Positions 12,037-23,845 of a stretch of DNA of 64,000 bases are shown one piece after another (the first letter of the stretch is position 1; each line of letters starts with the position of its first letter). The position numbers and the translations under genes are program-made. Origin of the DNA: Smittia aterrima (Eukaryota > Arthropoda > Insecta > Diptera > Chironomidae); contig CP093831.1 in the NCBI GenBank assembly GCA_033063855.1, forward strand, positions 20,770,001 through 20,834,000, written 5' to 3'. The notes beneath the pieces were generated by a model. It was not told where the DNA came from. It saw nothing but the letters and a program-made list of their open reading frames with translations, and searched no databases.

Positions 12037-13261
12037 ATGGAAGAGATAGTGCCTGGAATTCCCGAGCCCGAGCTGGTAATAAACATTTATTTTAAGTTGT
12101 ACTGTGGTTTTATGATTAAAGTTTATTTGTTTTTAGAAAACTCAAATTTGTCGCTTGTGTGTCCAGGAAATAAGCGAACACAGAATTCGTATAAGCATCG
12201 GACAAACTATATCTATTAACGAAGAAGCTCCCGAAATCGAGCTTCAGTTTATGATTGATTTCTGTTTGGACCTTAGTTTAGATAATGACGAATCGTGGAT
12301 GTCAAATGAGATATGTGAAGAATGTTTAGGACGCCTGAAGTTTATCTTCGAATTTAAACAATTTTGTAAACATAACAACGACGAGTACTTCAGCGCGAAA
12401 TGCAAAATTGAAACAAAACCTGATCTAAGTATTGTAAAAGAAGAACCGATGTTTAAAGAAGAAAACGAAGAGGAGGATTCGAGCTTATTAGTTGAAGTTG
12501 TAAAAGAAAGTCCAGTCTCTGAAAGCGAGCAAAGAAAATTAAAACGAGCTATGGAGACTGACGAAGAAAGAGCTGCTCGCACTAGGAAAGCAGCTGAACA
12601 AAAGCGTCATCGTAGAGCAACGTTGCAAGCACAAGATCCCGAAGGATACGCTCAAAAGCTAGCAAGGGAAGCTGAAAGGACAAGAAAAAGACGACTCTTG
12701 ACTCGGATTTTGACTCCACCTGAAATCAAAGAAATTCAGGATAGGGAAGCTGCTAGGATAAAACGAGAAAAACGGGCAAGTCTACCACCAGAAGAGCGAG
12801 CGATGCAACTTGCGAAAGCAGCTTTACAATCCCGTTTACGGCGTCAAAAAATCAAAACCGAAGATCCCGAAAGATATCAAATGGAAAAAGCTCGTGATGC
12901 TGAGAAAAAAAGAAAAGAGAGGGCAAAAAATCCTGCAAAGTACGAATCAGAAAAAGTCAAAGACGCTCAGAAAAAGAAACTTCAAAGGGCAGAAAATTCC
13001 GAAAAGTATCAAGCAGAAAAGGCTCTCAAAATCGAGAAAAGAAAGCTTGAAAAATTAAACCAAATATTCAAACCAGAGCCAAGCGAGACTTCTACCGCTG
13101 GTACCAGTTATGCTGATTCGCCGGATTCGCTAATTTTTCTTTCCGATGACGATATGTCCAATGATCCGTTGTCGCTTAATACAACTGAAAACAAGTTACT
13201 ACACTTGGCATCTGAAACTATCGAATTAACAGATAGTGACAACTCTCTGAATGAAATTTAA
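12037..13261 (+). CDS. ZAD protein with STPR-like basic repeats
   Basis: Two exons, 12037-12075 and 12137-13261, give 387 residues. The 13-codon first exon supplies the ATG; exon 2 opens with KTQICRLC. The ZAD domain spans about residues 17-98 with CRLC at 18-21 and CEEC near 73-76. A short acidic linker follows. Residues ~153-325 hold about seven repeats of 22-26 residues with the pattern (D/N)PE-x-Y/R, then KA-x-x-AE, then a basic RxRRA-like end. Spacing and composition resemble the STPR (score-and-three peptide repeat) DNA-binding domain of silkworm FMBP-1 and vertebrate ZNF821. There is no C2H2 finger. The tail is Ser/Asp-rich. I infer a DNA-binding regulator using STPR-like helices instead of zinc fingers; a plain charged coiled coil is the alternative. 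Confidence 0.8.
12554..13072 (+). repeat. Seven diverged repeats encoding 22-26-residue basic helices
   Basis: Successive units begin ETDEERA, DPEGYA, TPPEIKE, PPEERAM, DPERYQ, NPAKYE and NSEKYQ, each ending in an Arg/Lys cluster. The period is too long for a heptad coiled coil alone and close to the 23-residue STPR period. Confidence 0.7.
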
Positions 13262-13266
13262 GTTCA

Positions 13267-13278
13267 AATAAATTTATT
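13267..13278. terminator. Palindromic poly(A) signal serving two convergent genes
   Basis: The 12-mer AATAAATTTATT is a perfect palindrome, so it reads AATAAA on both strands. It lies 6 bp beyond the stop of the + strand ZAD gene and about 80 bp beyond the stop of the minus-strand ZAD gene. Using it for both would make the two 3' UTRs overlap. Confidence 0.5.
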
Positions 13279-13357
13279 CTATCAATGTTTATTCCGAAAT
13301 ATTTTATTCGTTAAACATTAAGAACTTAGATCATTATGTTAGGCAAAAGGAAAATAA

Positions 13358-14375
13358 TTACTTCTTTGAACGTCTTCCTCGCTTTGGTGTGTCATCTTCA
13401 AACTCAACGTCGTCCGGGAATTCAATGTCATCGTCATCGCGGGAAGTCTTCTTTGATTTCGATGGCAATACCTCTTCAGGTACATCAGCTTTATTCTCTT
13501 TTGTGTTTGAAATCTTTTCTTTGTTGTTCTTTGGATCGTTCTTCTTTCCATTCTTTTCACCAACGAAAATATCCTCAATTATGACATGCTTAGATTTGCG
13601 CTTGTTGGCTCTAGGTTGATCCGGAGATTGTTCAGGTGTAGTGACCATTTTTCGAATATAAGCAGCCGACTCCATTTGACTATCTTCAGCGATGATGACG
13701 TTCTTTTCTGGAATGCGACGACGACGAACAATTGGTGGCTTTGAAGGATCTCGCGGTTTACGAGGCTTCTTTTCCTTTATGATCGTCTTCAAAACGAGCT
13801 TATCTGGTAGATTATCCAAATTATCAATGTCAATGTCCAATGCGGCTAGCGCTGCTTCCTTAACAGCACGTTCTTCTGCCAATTTGCTATCTGCACATTC
13901 TTTCAAGTAGTTGCGAAGGAAAGCGCGGTTCTCCTCGCATCGGAATTTGAACTCGTAAGCGGATTGCAACTTTTCCAAACACTCCTGACACATTGACTGC
14001 AAGAGAATGTTTTTTACCATGGATATATTTCAAATTAGTTAATATTTTACCTGTGGCAAGTGAGGATCATCATCGATAGCTGGCTTGGATTCTGAATTTT
14101 CATCTCCTTCCGTGTTTTCAGCGTCATCAGGATTCTCGGTGAGTGAATTTTCTGGAGCGATTTTCATATCCATCGAAAGATATTTCATAGCATCAGCAAT
14201 TGTTACGGACTCGCCAGACTCCATTACGAGAATACAAAAGTCCGAATTAAGGCCATACAACATTTCTGATTGATCCAAGCACAATCGACATAACTCATTC
14301 ATCTAAAACAGCAAACACAATTAGCATTTCATGTTTAAAACAATTGCACAGTGGACTTACGTTAGCTAATGCCAT
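13358..14375 (-). CDS. ZAD-domain protein without C2H2 fingers
   Basis: Minus-strand exons 14361-14375, 14051-14302 and 13358-13996 encode 301 residues. The five-codon first exon (MALAN) ends just before MNELCRLC. The ZAD has CRLC at 10-13 and CQEC at 92-95; an acidic, Glu/Asp/Asn-rich insert of about 40 residues before the second pair makes it longer than usual. The remaining ~190 residues are charged, with basic patches (KPRKPRD, RRRRIPEK, a C-terminal RGRRSKK) and acidic stretches, but I see no C2H2 finger. It may act as a ZAD dimer partner or cofactor. Its start codon faces the large dunce upstream region. Confidence 0.8.
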
Positions 14376-17300
14376 TTTTGTTGGATTTTGTTTACGATGG
14401 GTAAGCTTTTAGAGCAATTATTTTAAAAATTTACTCGAAAATTTACTCGAAAATATGAAATCGAGAGATGCGAAAGCGAGCGGCATCTTTTCGGCATTCT
14501 CGCGCCAAAACATATTCAAACTCGCACGTGGCAAACTTTTTTAACGGAAACGTGATTTTTTTTCTGAACATTTAATTTTATTGCTGTTCAATTTGATTGT
14601 AAACTTGATTTATTTGACAGTTTATAAGCCATTTCATTTTTCTTTTGTTTATTACTTGGTTTAAACGACGCGACAGTTTAATTTAATTTTAATGGCTTCC
14701 TGTAGAATTGACAACTTAATTTTCCAAAACATCAAAGAAAGAAGTCTCCAATCAGAGTTTAAATTTACTCGCGAGGAATTTGGCAAACGAGTGGAATAAT
14801 AACAAAGTCGAGTGTCGAGTACCAGCTGTATCTCTGTAAATAAATCAACCGAGAGAAATTAACTTTTATGAGGCAGCCAGCAACCTTTATAACATTAAAC
14901 CAATGAGACTGCTACATCCTTCGTCTATCGTGCGACATTATAATGAGGAAATGAGGTAATGACGCTCATGTTTATGCAACGATTATTATATATGCAAGCT
15001 CCAAGAGAACTTGAGAGCTCTACTCAGGCAGACGTTTCGAAAGAAGTGTCGTCTTCATCAGATTTCTCAAGCGGTTTCCACTTGAAGTGAATCAGGTGGA
15101 AAAATGAAGTGACCGCTTTAATCTTGTTTTCCTTTCATTCTTAATATAAAATCTCAAATATTTTTAAGCTTCGCGCTTTCATATATCAATGTGAATTATT
15201 TTTAGAACGACTGAGTTTATTTTTATACTCGAGGTTTGGATAATTAATCGACGATTGTAAAATCCCATTTTGGTTGCGACTAGTGGCTTCATACTAGTAG
15301 CGTATTGATTGAAGATTAGTTTGTATTTCAATCGAGGGTTTCCCTATTCTCTCTCGATATCTAAACTAAAAACAGATGTTTTGTTTGTGGTCATCGAACG
15401 ATTTCAACAACATGCGAATCTCTGCGCTCGGTTGATTCTTCTCCCCATCGTATTACGTTGTCGTCGTCATTCACTCACTTCCAACAGCCAAACAACGTAA
15501 AAATAGCTTTAGTTAAAATAGATTTTATTGAAGCAATTCAATATTTTACGTATGAAATGTTCATCAGCGACAGATCAAAACGGCGAAAGGCGTCGAGAGT
15601 TTCGTCGAAACAAGTTTTAATTTGTAAAATTGTTAGAGAACTTCTAACTAACTGAGATGCTGAGGCTTTAATTGAAAACGAGATGGTTGACGATTAATTG
15701 ACGTCACCAAATTACCCTCGCTCACTCATCATTCTCGCTCGCCGTTCTCCAGTCGTTGTGTTCATTCGGTAATATGCAAATCCATCAAACGGGGATTGAT
15801 ACGTTTTATAAATATTGCGAGGGAGAAATGAAATCTTCAAACGATGCTAACAGGAGAGCCCTAATCACGGTTGGGCCTTGAACAATGTAACATTAAGAGA
15901 AGCATAACAATGAATATGGGAAAATTCCATCATAGTCTTGCGAGATAATTTTCCCATTTCACTCTCGATTTACGCTCACCGCTCTTACATTTTCCACGAC
16001 TCAAACTTTTCCGAATTGAAAAGAAAATCCAACGTTGCCAATTTGACAGCACCGACTGACGGAATGCGATAAAGAAAAGTAAAGCACGAGCGGGAAAATG
16101 TTCATCAGACAATCCTAAACTTTGATAGAATGTGACGTAGAATTTTCATCTTCTCTCTCGAACGAGAGCGAATTACGCTCTCCACAAAACAAGCACCGAA
16201 AAAAAAAAACATTTTACTAAAAAATCCAAAGTCGAGCGAACGATGTACGGTGCTTCGATGGGAAAGAATTTTTCCCTCGATATCAATTCATTCTAAGGAT
16301 GCACATCGGTTGGATAATGTGCGACATTCGCTGATCAAAACGAAAAGAAAAAAAAGTTATAAGAAATAGTTGTGAACGAGAAGGCTAAAGAAACAGCTTT
16401 CAGTGCTGTGCATAAGGAAAATAAAAAGAAGGAAAAATAAATAAAATCTCGGATTCGCGAGCATGGAACAATAGTAAAATAAAACTGAAAGTAAAGCCAA
16501 TTGTGTGTGGAGCGTGAATAAAAAAGAAGAAATCAAAATGATTCGATATGACATGAAACTCTAGAGAGAGAGAATTAAATGTAAATTCAAAAAGTTAAAT
16601 AATCATCGTTGATGATTTATTTTTTTCTTTATTCGTTCCGAGCTCGTTCGCTATTACAAAAAGTTTTTTTTTTCTCGCGATTCTGTGTTCGACTGCTGAC
16701 GGTCAAATCGGGGGAATTTCAAATCAATAATAGAAGAAACGCGAAGACAGAACTTTATTTTTCGCGGTTTTTTGTTTATAAGACAAAACCGTCTGATCTG
16801 AAACCTGTGCGGAGAAGCAAGCGAGTTGAAAGAAAAAAAAATATGAAATGAAATAGCGATCAGGGGAACGAATGATTGAGAATAAATGAAATCAGATCGG
16901 TGTGAAGCAAGCAGTTCTTAAAGAAATACGGCGATTTACTACACAAACAAGTCGTCGTCACTCCACGGAAACCAAAAATCGTGGAAAAAAAGATTTTCTT
17001 CTTTTGTGTATTTTCATCTTCGACACGGCGTTTGAGGAAAATTGGAAAATTTCAATTTACGCAATATAAAAATAAAAGAATTTTCATTTTCCTCGCGAAG
17101 TTCATTTAATTCAAGAGTCGAGAAACATTTTCTGTCTCACCAAAAAAAGAAAATTGTTTGGATGGAAAAGCGAAAGTGCCTGAGCAAGAAGCTTCCAGTT
17201 GTAGTGTTTGTGTGTGTGTTTGTATGTGCATGTCGGAGCTTTTTTGTAATATCGATTTTTTTCCTTTTCGACTGGTTTGTTCAACATGAGAATTTTTCGG

Positions 17301-20300
17301 AGAATTGGTCTTGTGACCGGATCGATGCTCAACTTAATTTTGCTGTAATTAGAAGATGCATACCGAGTTTTTAATATTTCCCATCTATCGATTGCCAATT
17401 TAATCAAGACTTTATTTTCGAGCACCGACCAAACATGAAAATGCTTTTTCCTCGATGTCTCTCTCGTACCTCACTCGACAAATCTGTTTCTGCAATTGAT
17501 TTCGATCAATGATTTCGTGGAAGTCCCGGAGTTATGTAATTTGCTTCGTTCAGGGATATCCAATGACGTCTTAAGCAGATACTTGGCAATAACACGATGA
17601 GCTTTCCGCTCCTTCGTCGCTTGTTTTTAGATATTTAGACCGGGAATGTCTATTAGTTATGTAGCGATTGTTTCTCAAATATCTAAAGAGTTAAGATTTC
17701 CTTGTGTGGGAAAAGGAATTTTTGGAAGAATTTACATCGAAACAAACCTTTTGATAAGTTTCGTTAACGCATAAACCTAACGGAGCGAAAAATCTTTCCC
17801 AATAATTTTCCATACGAATTCATGAAATTCTCGAAGCAGAGCACGGAATTCTCAGACACTCCCCAGAAATCAGAGCCCAAGGCATCTTCACGAAGACGAA
17901 TGAAAACGTTCAATAAAGAATTTCGATTCTTGCCTTCTCGCCAGCAAAAATATCGACAACACAACATGTGTCAAATCATACAAAGCCCGATATAATTTTT
18001 TATCAATAAATATTTCTTTTACGGGAGTATGAGTTGCAACGTTTTTGTTTCGTTATCAATCTTTCGTGAGTTTTATGACGGCTTTTACCGTTTGATGATA
18101 AATCGAACTGTGCTTGTCACTAAGAATACATTTCAATCGCTGAACGATATGAAAGGAATTTCTCCGGAGGCAAACTCACAATTCAATTGAACTTCAACTA
18201 TTATATGAGAGTTGCGGCTTTGTTGGTTTAAATTTCAAATATCACCACAAAAACCCATTTCCACTTATTCTGCTCTAAAGATTTAATTAGTTAATGATCT
18301 TTATGAATAATTGAAGTGCTTGGGATAATTTTTTTTATGGCAACAATGTTTCGCAAACGATGACGACAGCAGCGTGTTGATGACCTTCGCTACAGTTTAC
18401 TCGTGAAACTATATGAGATTCAGTCTCAATGATCGTCTCAATCACTCCCTCTCGCACTGAGTAAGCAAATATATAAAGTGAAGCAAATTGATTAAATTTA
18501 TTGAAGGGTTTCCACATTTTTATTCGATTTCTAACGAAAGACTTAAAATAGATACCGAATGAGGACTAAAATTTCTTATGAAAAATCCCTGAAATGAAAA
18601 TATCTTTTTCCAATAAATTGCTTCTAATTGAGTTTCCATCGCCATTGAATCTGTGTCAGTGAATAAATATTATTTGCCAATTTAATTTGCTGGAAAACTT
18701 GTAAAACAGCCTCTCAGTCTCGTCTAGTAAATTTCTAATTAACATGGCTTTGCTACTTTGTGGATCTTTGCGAAACATTGGAAGTTTTACGATCAAGCGA
18801 AGAGTTGGCTTGTGTCTTCATGGATGCGAGAAATTCTGTGTAATTGTAGCTGTTAATTTAATTTGTCGACAAAGAACGACGAAGAGGAGAATTTATCAAA
18901 AATTTCCGCCCTGAAAGTCAAACAATTTTGCAATGAAAGGGAAAAAGACGACTCGTCAACGTCTTTTGATTGCTCGGGAAAATTTCTATTAACTTTCTTT
19001 TTCCCAGATCAAAATCCGTCAGAGCTTTTGCCTTCGTATTCAAGATTATTATTTTTTCCTCGAGAGATCTTCCCTTTCTGAATTTTAAATTGCAAATTAA
19101 TGTGAAAACGATACGATGGCGCGATTACAAAGTTATCGAGTTACCGCGCTCGAAGATTGAATGACAGGAAAAGTTTCTAACAACTTAAATTTCAAATTCA
19201 GCTGACGACAGTAGGAACGCTTCGAGACGCAGTCGGGAGTGATTTCCGTTTTCGTCACAAATGAATAATTACTTTTACTCACTTCAATTCCGTCGGCTCT
19301 TCCGAGTTTTTATTTTCTGTTTGTTCACCGCCGACTCAAAAAAAGGGAAAATAATTGTAATCTACCCTGATGACAACGAAAAGCGACCTTCGAAGCTTCC
19401 TTTATAGTCTTCTCGATTTCACTTTCTCGAAATACGGTATAATAGGCGGCGAAGAGATAGGAAAAATGCGTGCCGGTTGGTTGGTGTGGGTCGTGATGGA
19501 TGCAAATTAAATTTTCCCTTCTGTCCAATTTTGGATGTTCCACTCTCCACTGCCTCTTAAAAGCTTCCTTAACGAAGGAGGCAATCATCTGAAAATAAAT
19601 CGTTTAATGGGCAGCTTTAAAGAAAATTCTGATTTGCTTTGAGCTTCTTCAATAAAAAAAAGTGTATAAGTCTACGAGTAAACACAGAGAAATGTTTGGT
19701 AAATCATTCTCGTGTTCTTCTTTGCTATAAATTTAAAATCAGCTTGCCACTCCGACCTGTTGCATGTTATTCAACTCAACCTCCGACCCTTAATATCAGA
19801 CTAGTTCAGCAATTGTTCAAGAAACTTGAGTGTTTTTATCATTATTAGCGTCGAACCCTTATAATTGATGAGACTTTTGTGAGGATTCCCGGCGAGCTTT
19901 TGAAGGGACTGAACTTTCCAAACTCATGACGCATTGGTGTCAAATCCGTTTAGAGCATTGTCTGATGAAAAATGAACAATATTTTTTCTCTTTTAAAAGC
20001 GACATTAATAAATCCTTTTGATATATCCATCGAGAGGAAATCGGTATTTCGTGAACGATTGCACGTATGGAGGCTCCAGTCGTTGAAGGAACAAAGATTT
20101 TCTTCAACAATTGCTACGAAGCTCTCGATTTGAGCGATTTGTGTTCACTCATTGTGTTTTCTTCTCCTGAAACTCACTCAAAGCTCACATCGTCATCGTG
20201 TAGAAGAAGCTTAAAATGAATTCGTAAATGGTGGTACAAAACGAAATATTTCTGGGAGAAGGCGAGGGTGGGAAATTCCGGATCTTGTCTTCCGTTCAAT

Positions 20301-22893
20301 CGATTTTATATATTTTTCGGGAGACGAACGACGACGACACAGTCATGTACACTTCTCGATCTGCTTCTGTGCCTCGTTTACGATCGGAAAAATCCCATTC
20401 GAAAGGAAATGGAATAACAAATCGTTCCTTCTTCTTCTTCGTCTTCTTTTCTTCATTATTTTTTTACAAAGAAAAATCTCTTCTTGAAAATCGCTTTACC
20501 AAATGAACAAGCTCGAGTGCAAACAGCTTGTGCAGGATTTTTCAAATTCATCCCGTTTGAAGAAGTAATTCTCGTAGTAGCTTTACTTCATGCTAGAACG
20601 CTAGATTAATTCCACCTCTGTAGGGAATGCACGTGAGTGTGTGTAGGTGGAAGATTTTGAGTTCCTTAGCGTTGCGAGTAATTGGCATTGCTTCATGCGA
20701 GAGTTGAAGGAGAATAATGAATCCTTCTCAGTACAGATGCTTCCCTATGAGAATTGAGGCTGCTCTGAGACTTTAAACATCTCATTCGAATTAAAGCTTT
20801 CTCATCGCTGGAAACATTGAAACGAAATGAGGAAGCCTTCGAGTTGTAAAGGAGAAGCCTTTAGATCGTTTGTCGTAAGCGAGAATCTAAATTGTGTGTA
20901 CATAGCTGAGTAAACTTTCCATCTACTTGCATTAATCCTCAGTCCATCTCTCGTCTCCTCGTCGTCCCACAAACCTCTGACCATCCTTATAAGTCACGGA
21001 AAGTTTTCCCTTCGCTCATCTCGATTTTTCTTTCTGCTTCAATTTAATTTCCTATTTTTATTTTTGCTTACATTCTTTTTTATTGTTTCGCTTTTTTTCC
21101 TCATTTACCCGAGATTTTCTGAATTATGTTTTTGATCATCCCTTTTCTGCCTTGAACATCCTTTTCGGTTTCTTGTTGCGATGAGAAATCCCCTCGACGC
21201 TTTTATATGATTTAAATCGACTGCGTTGAAGATGGAAACACTGAAGCGTACGACAATTTGAAAACCGACAATTTATTCGTTATTATCGAGCGAGAGGGTG
21301 CTCGTGATATCGGAGGCGGAGATAATTTCATTTGGAACTGATTGAATCGCCCAATTATGAGACTTTTGTTAAGCACACAGAGGCCTAAATGAATATTTTT
21401 GTCTCGTTAATTTTGCTTCAAAGCTTTGCTCACGTTACCAACTCGAAAGTTTTCAGTAAAATTCCAAATTCATAATCAAAAGATTTTCCCTCACTCTTTA
21501 CATTTTATCGCTTCAACTCTCTTCTTAAACTCTCAATCAAAAGCTAATCAGAGTTTTATCAGAGCTACTGCTAAGTCAATCAAGAACACGAAGTTTGAAA
21601 GCTTTACTGTTTTACCTTTTAACCTTGCACAACCCTCCCAGCCATATTTACCCGGATCCTTCTCGAAAAAGCTCTTTACAAAGCTGTTGTTCTGTAACAA
21701 CACTAAACCATAGTTTTGCATCACAAATTGCACAATCAGACTCACATTAAAACGAGAAAGCTTAACTACAGCATTCCGTTTTTTGATGAATGAATGATTT
21801 TCTTTGTCTTCCATCCCCCTCCACGTCAGCATTTCGAACTCAAAGTTTTCCCGCAACAGAAAAAAAACTTTTTTTCACGGCTCAGTGACACAACAAATTA
21901 GAATGATTAAAACTTACGTAGGTCTCATTCCACAGTGAAAACTTCTGCACCGTAGTCAGTCGAGGAAATAAATCGCACGATGTCGAGGAAATAAATCGAA
22001 ATGAAAATGTGAAAATTGATTTCACCCAGCAACGGAAAAGTGATGAAAAACAAATTTTCTAATTAAAAAATCGCAAAACATCATCAGGAGAGGTTGAAAC
22101 GAACAAAATATTCTTTTTTATTTTTATAACAACCTCGAATGATAAAAACGCAGAAAATTCAAAACGAACAAAAGTGAAAAAGTGATTTTTTTGGAATAAC
22201 TGAGCTCAAACAAGAGAAAAAGGCTCGGAAGGCATTAATGAGCTGTATTCATCGGATACACGGATGTGCATAAAAAATTCATAAAACCATCATCTACGTA
22301 GTCGTGATTAGGCTCTTTGTGAGTTTTCAACAAATTGAATCTCAAAACGAAGCGTCGATTACTTGTTAGTACTTTCAAGCTGGAGCGCTTCGAATCGAGC
22401 GATGCTATTCAGTTTGGCTAATGGAATTTATCCGAAATTTTGCAACAGGAAACGACTCACTCAATGATTAAAGTTTAAAACTTAATCAGTAGCCGTTCAC
22501 TAGAGGACGACGAATAAAAAGCAAAATCCGCTTTCTCTTTATCATCGCCATTCAGCATTTTTCTTTTTTGATAAATCAATCAAACAAACTCGGAACATAA
22601 AGAAGGCAATCGGCCCAGCACGAGCTATAAGAAGAAGTGGAGGGATTGTCGTGGCATCGAGGGGCATAATTTCGATCAACGCTGTTTCGTTGTTGTTTGC
22701 CGTGCCGCGGGGGCTCTTCATCAGGTACGAAGTGTGACGATAACCAGTCAGAACGAGACAATGACAAATTTCCTCTTTAATTCAAGTTCAAGTTAGTCGA
22801 GATAGTAAAGAATGTTCGTGTCATCGTTCTGACTGGTTTTACGATAAAAATGTTTTGATCAATTTCCAATAACATTCAAATCCTCTTATTCAG
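14376..22893. other. Long noncoding stretch upstream of and within 5' dunce
   Basis: About 8.5 kb without a recognisable coding exon. Reading frames are short, rich in Phe, Ser, Lys and Leu, and unlike their gene-bearing neighbours. Because the first visible dunce exon (from 22894) starts at a splice acceptor without an in-frame ATG, a small upstream exon and distal promoter may be hidden here, or the relevant isoform may start elsewhere. Confidence 0.55.
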
Positions 22894-23845
22894 CCCCCGC
22901 TGATATCCCGAGTAAAATTGAGAAGAAATTGTCGATAGGGGGAGGATCAGCAACGACGCCGACAGCGCACATTCAAACTCCAACGTACACTTCGTTAACT
23001 GCACTCTCGTCACCATTAGTCGACACAATTGTCACGACGACTTTGATAGGCATTACCACAGCTTCAGTCACAACTTCAGCTCCATCGTCACCTACTTTAA
23101 CAACACCGCTTCTTGGAGAACCCTTTCGTACTCCGACCATTGTGAATCCTGAAGCCTCTGCCTTCTCTGCTATTACGAACGCATTAAACTCTCTGCCAGC
23201 TGCCAATTACTCGTCATCTTCTTCATCTTCCCCCGCTAACAACACTTCAAACAACTCAAACTCGAATCAATCAAGTGGCAATCCGCCTTCCACTCAACAA
23301 TCATCATCGTCACCATCAAACGTTTCAGCATCTCGATTAAGTCAAAGTCATGTGCTAACCTTGCCTCATATCGATGAAGATGACGAAGATGATAACGGTC
23401 TCGTACCACTTCGAGTGTCATCTTACTTAGTCCGAAATAAAGTACAAAATGACAATCTAATAAATCTTAATGCCGGCATCAACAACAACAATAATAGTTC
23501 GTGTAACTCTAAGAATTTATCGTCTGCCAATAATAATGAATCATCATCAACGACGGCAGCAACTTCATCGTCATTAACTCCATCACCAAAAATTAAAGTA
23601 TCGCGGATTAAATTCAATCAACAGCAACAGCCGCTATCGTTGTCACTGTCATCGAGCACTTCAAGTGAATCAGAATCGTCCGTCGCAACAATCCATCAAC
23701 AACAAAATATCAGCAGTAGCAGCGGAGATAACGTTTCACCAAATAAAATGCAAGCCGAAAGCGGATCAATTGCCGAGTTGCAGAAATATCGAAATTTAAG
23801 AAATCGTCGGCATACTCTTGCGAATACAGCCGCGATTACACTTCG
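22894..23845 (+). CDS. dnc: dunce alternative 5' coding exon A (Ser/Thr/Asn-rich N-terminus)
   Basis: An open frame of about 317 codons runs from a good acceptor (AG at 22892-22893) to a donor CG|GTGAGT at 23846. It encodes a Thr/Ser/Asn-rich low-complexity segment ending in RNRRHTLANTAAITLR. The two leftover bases join the first base of the UCR1 exon to give Arg-Phe-Asp-Val-Glu, the normal UCR1 entry. There is no in-frame ATG before methionine 274 of this segment, and upstream of the acceptor the frame closes at a TAA (22845). So this is likely an internal exon needing an upstream start exon that I cannot identify. Confidence 0.7.

Noticed and set aside
20228..20506. Open frame containing MYTSRSASVPRLRSEK
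   Set aside because: Considered as a dunce start exon, but no donor of the right phase follows and the frame decays into a Phe-rich run.
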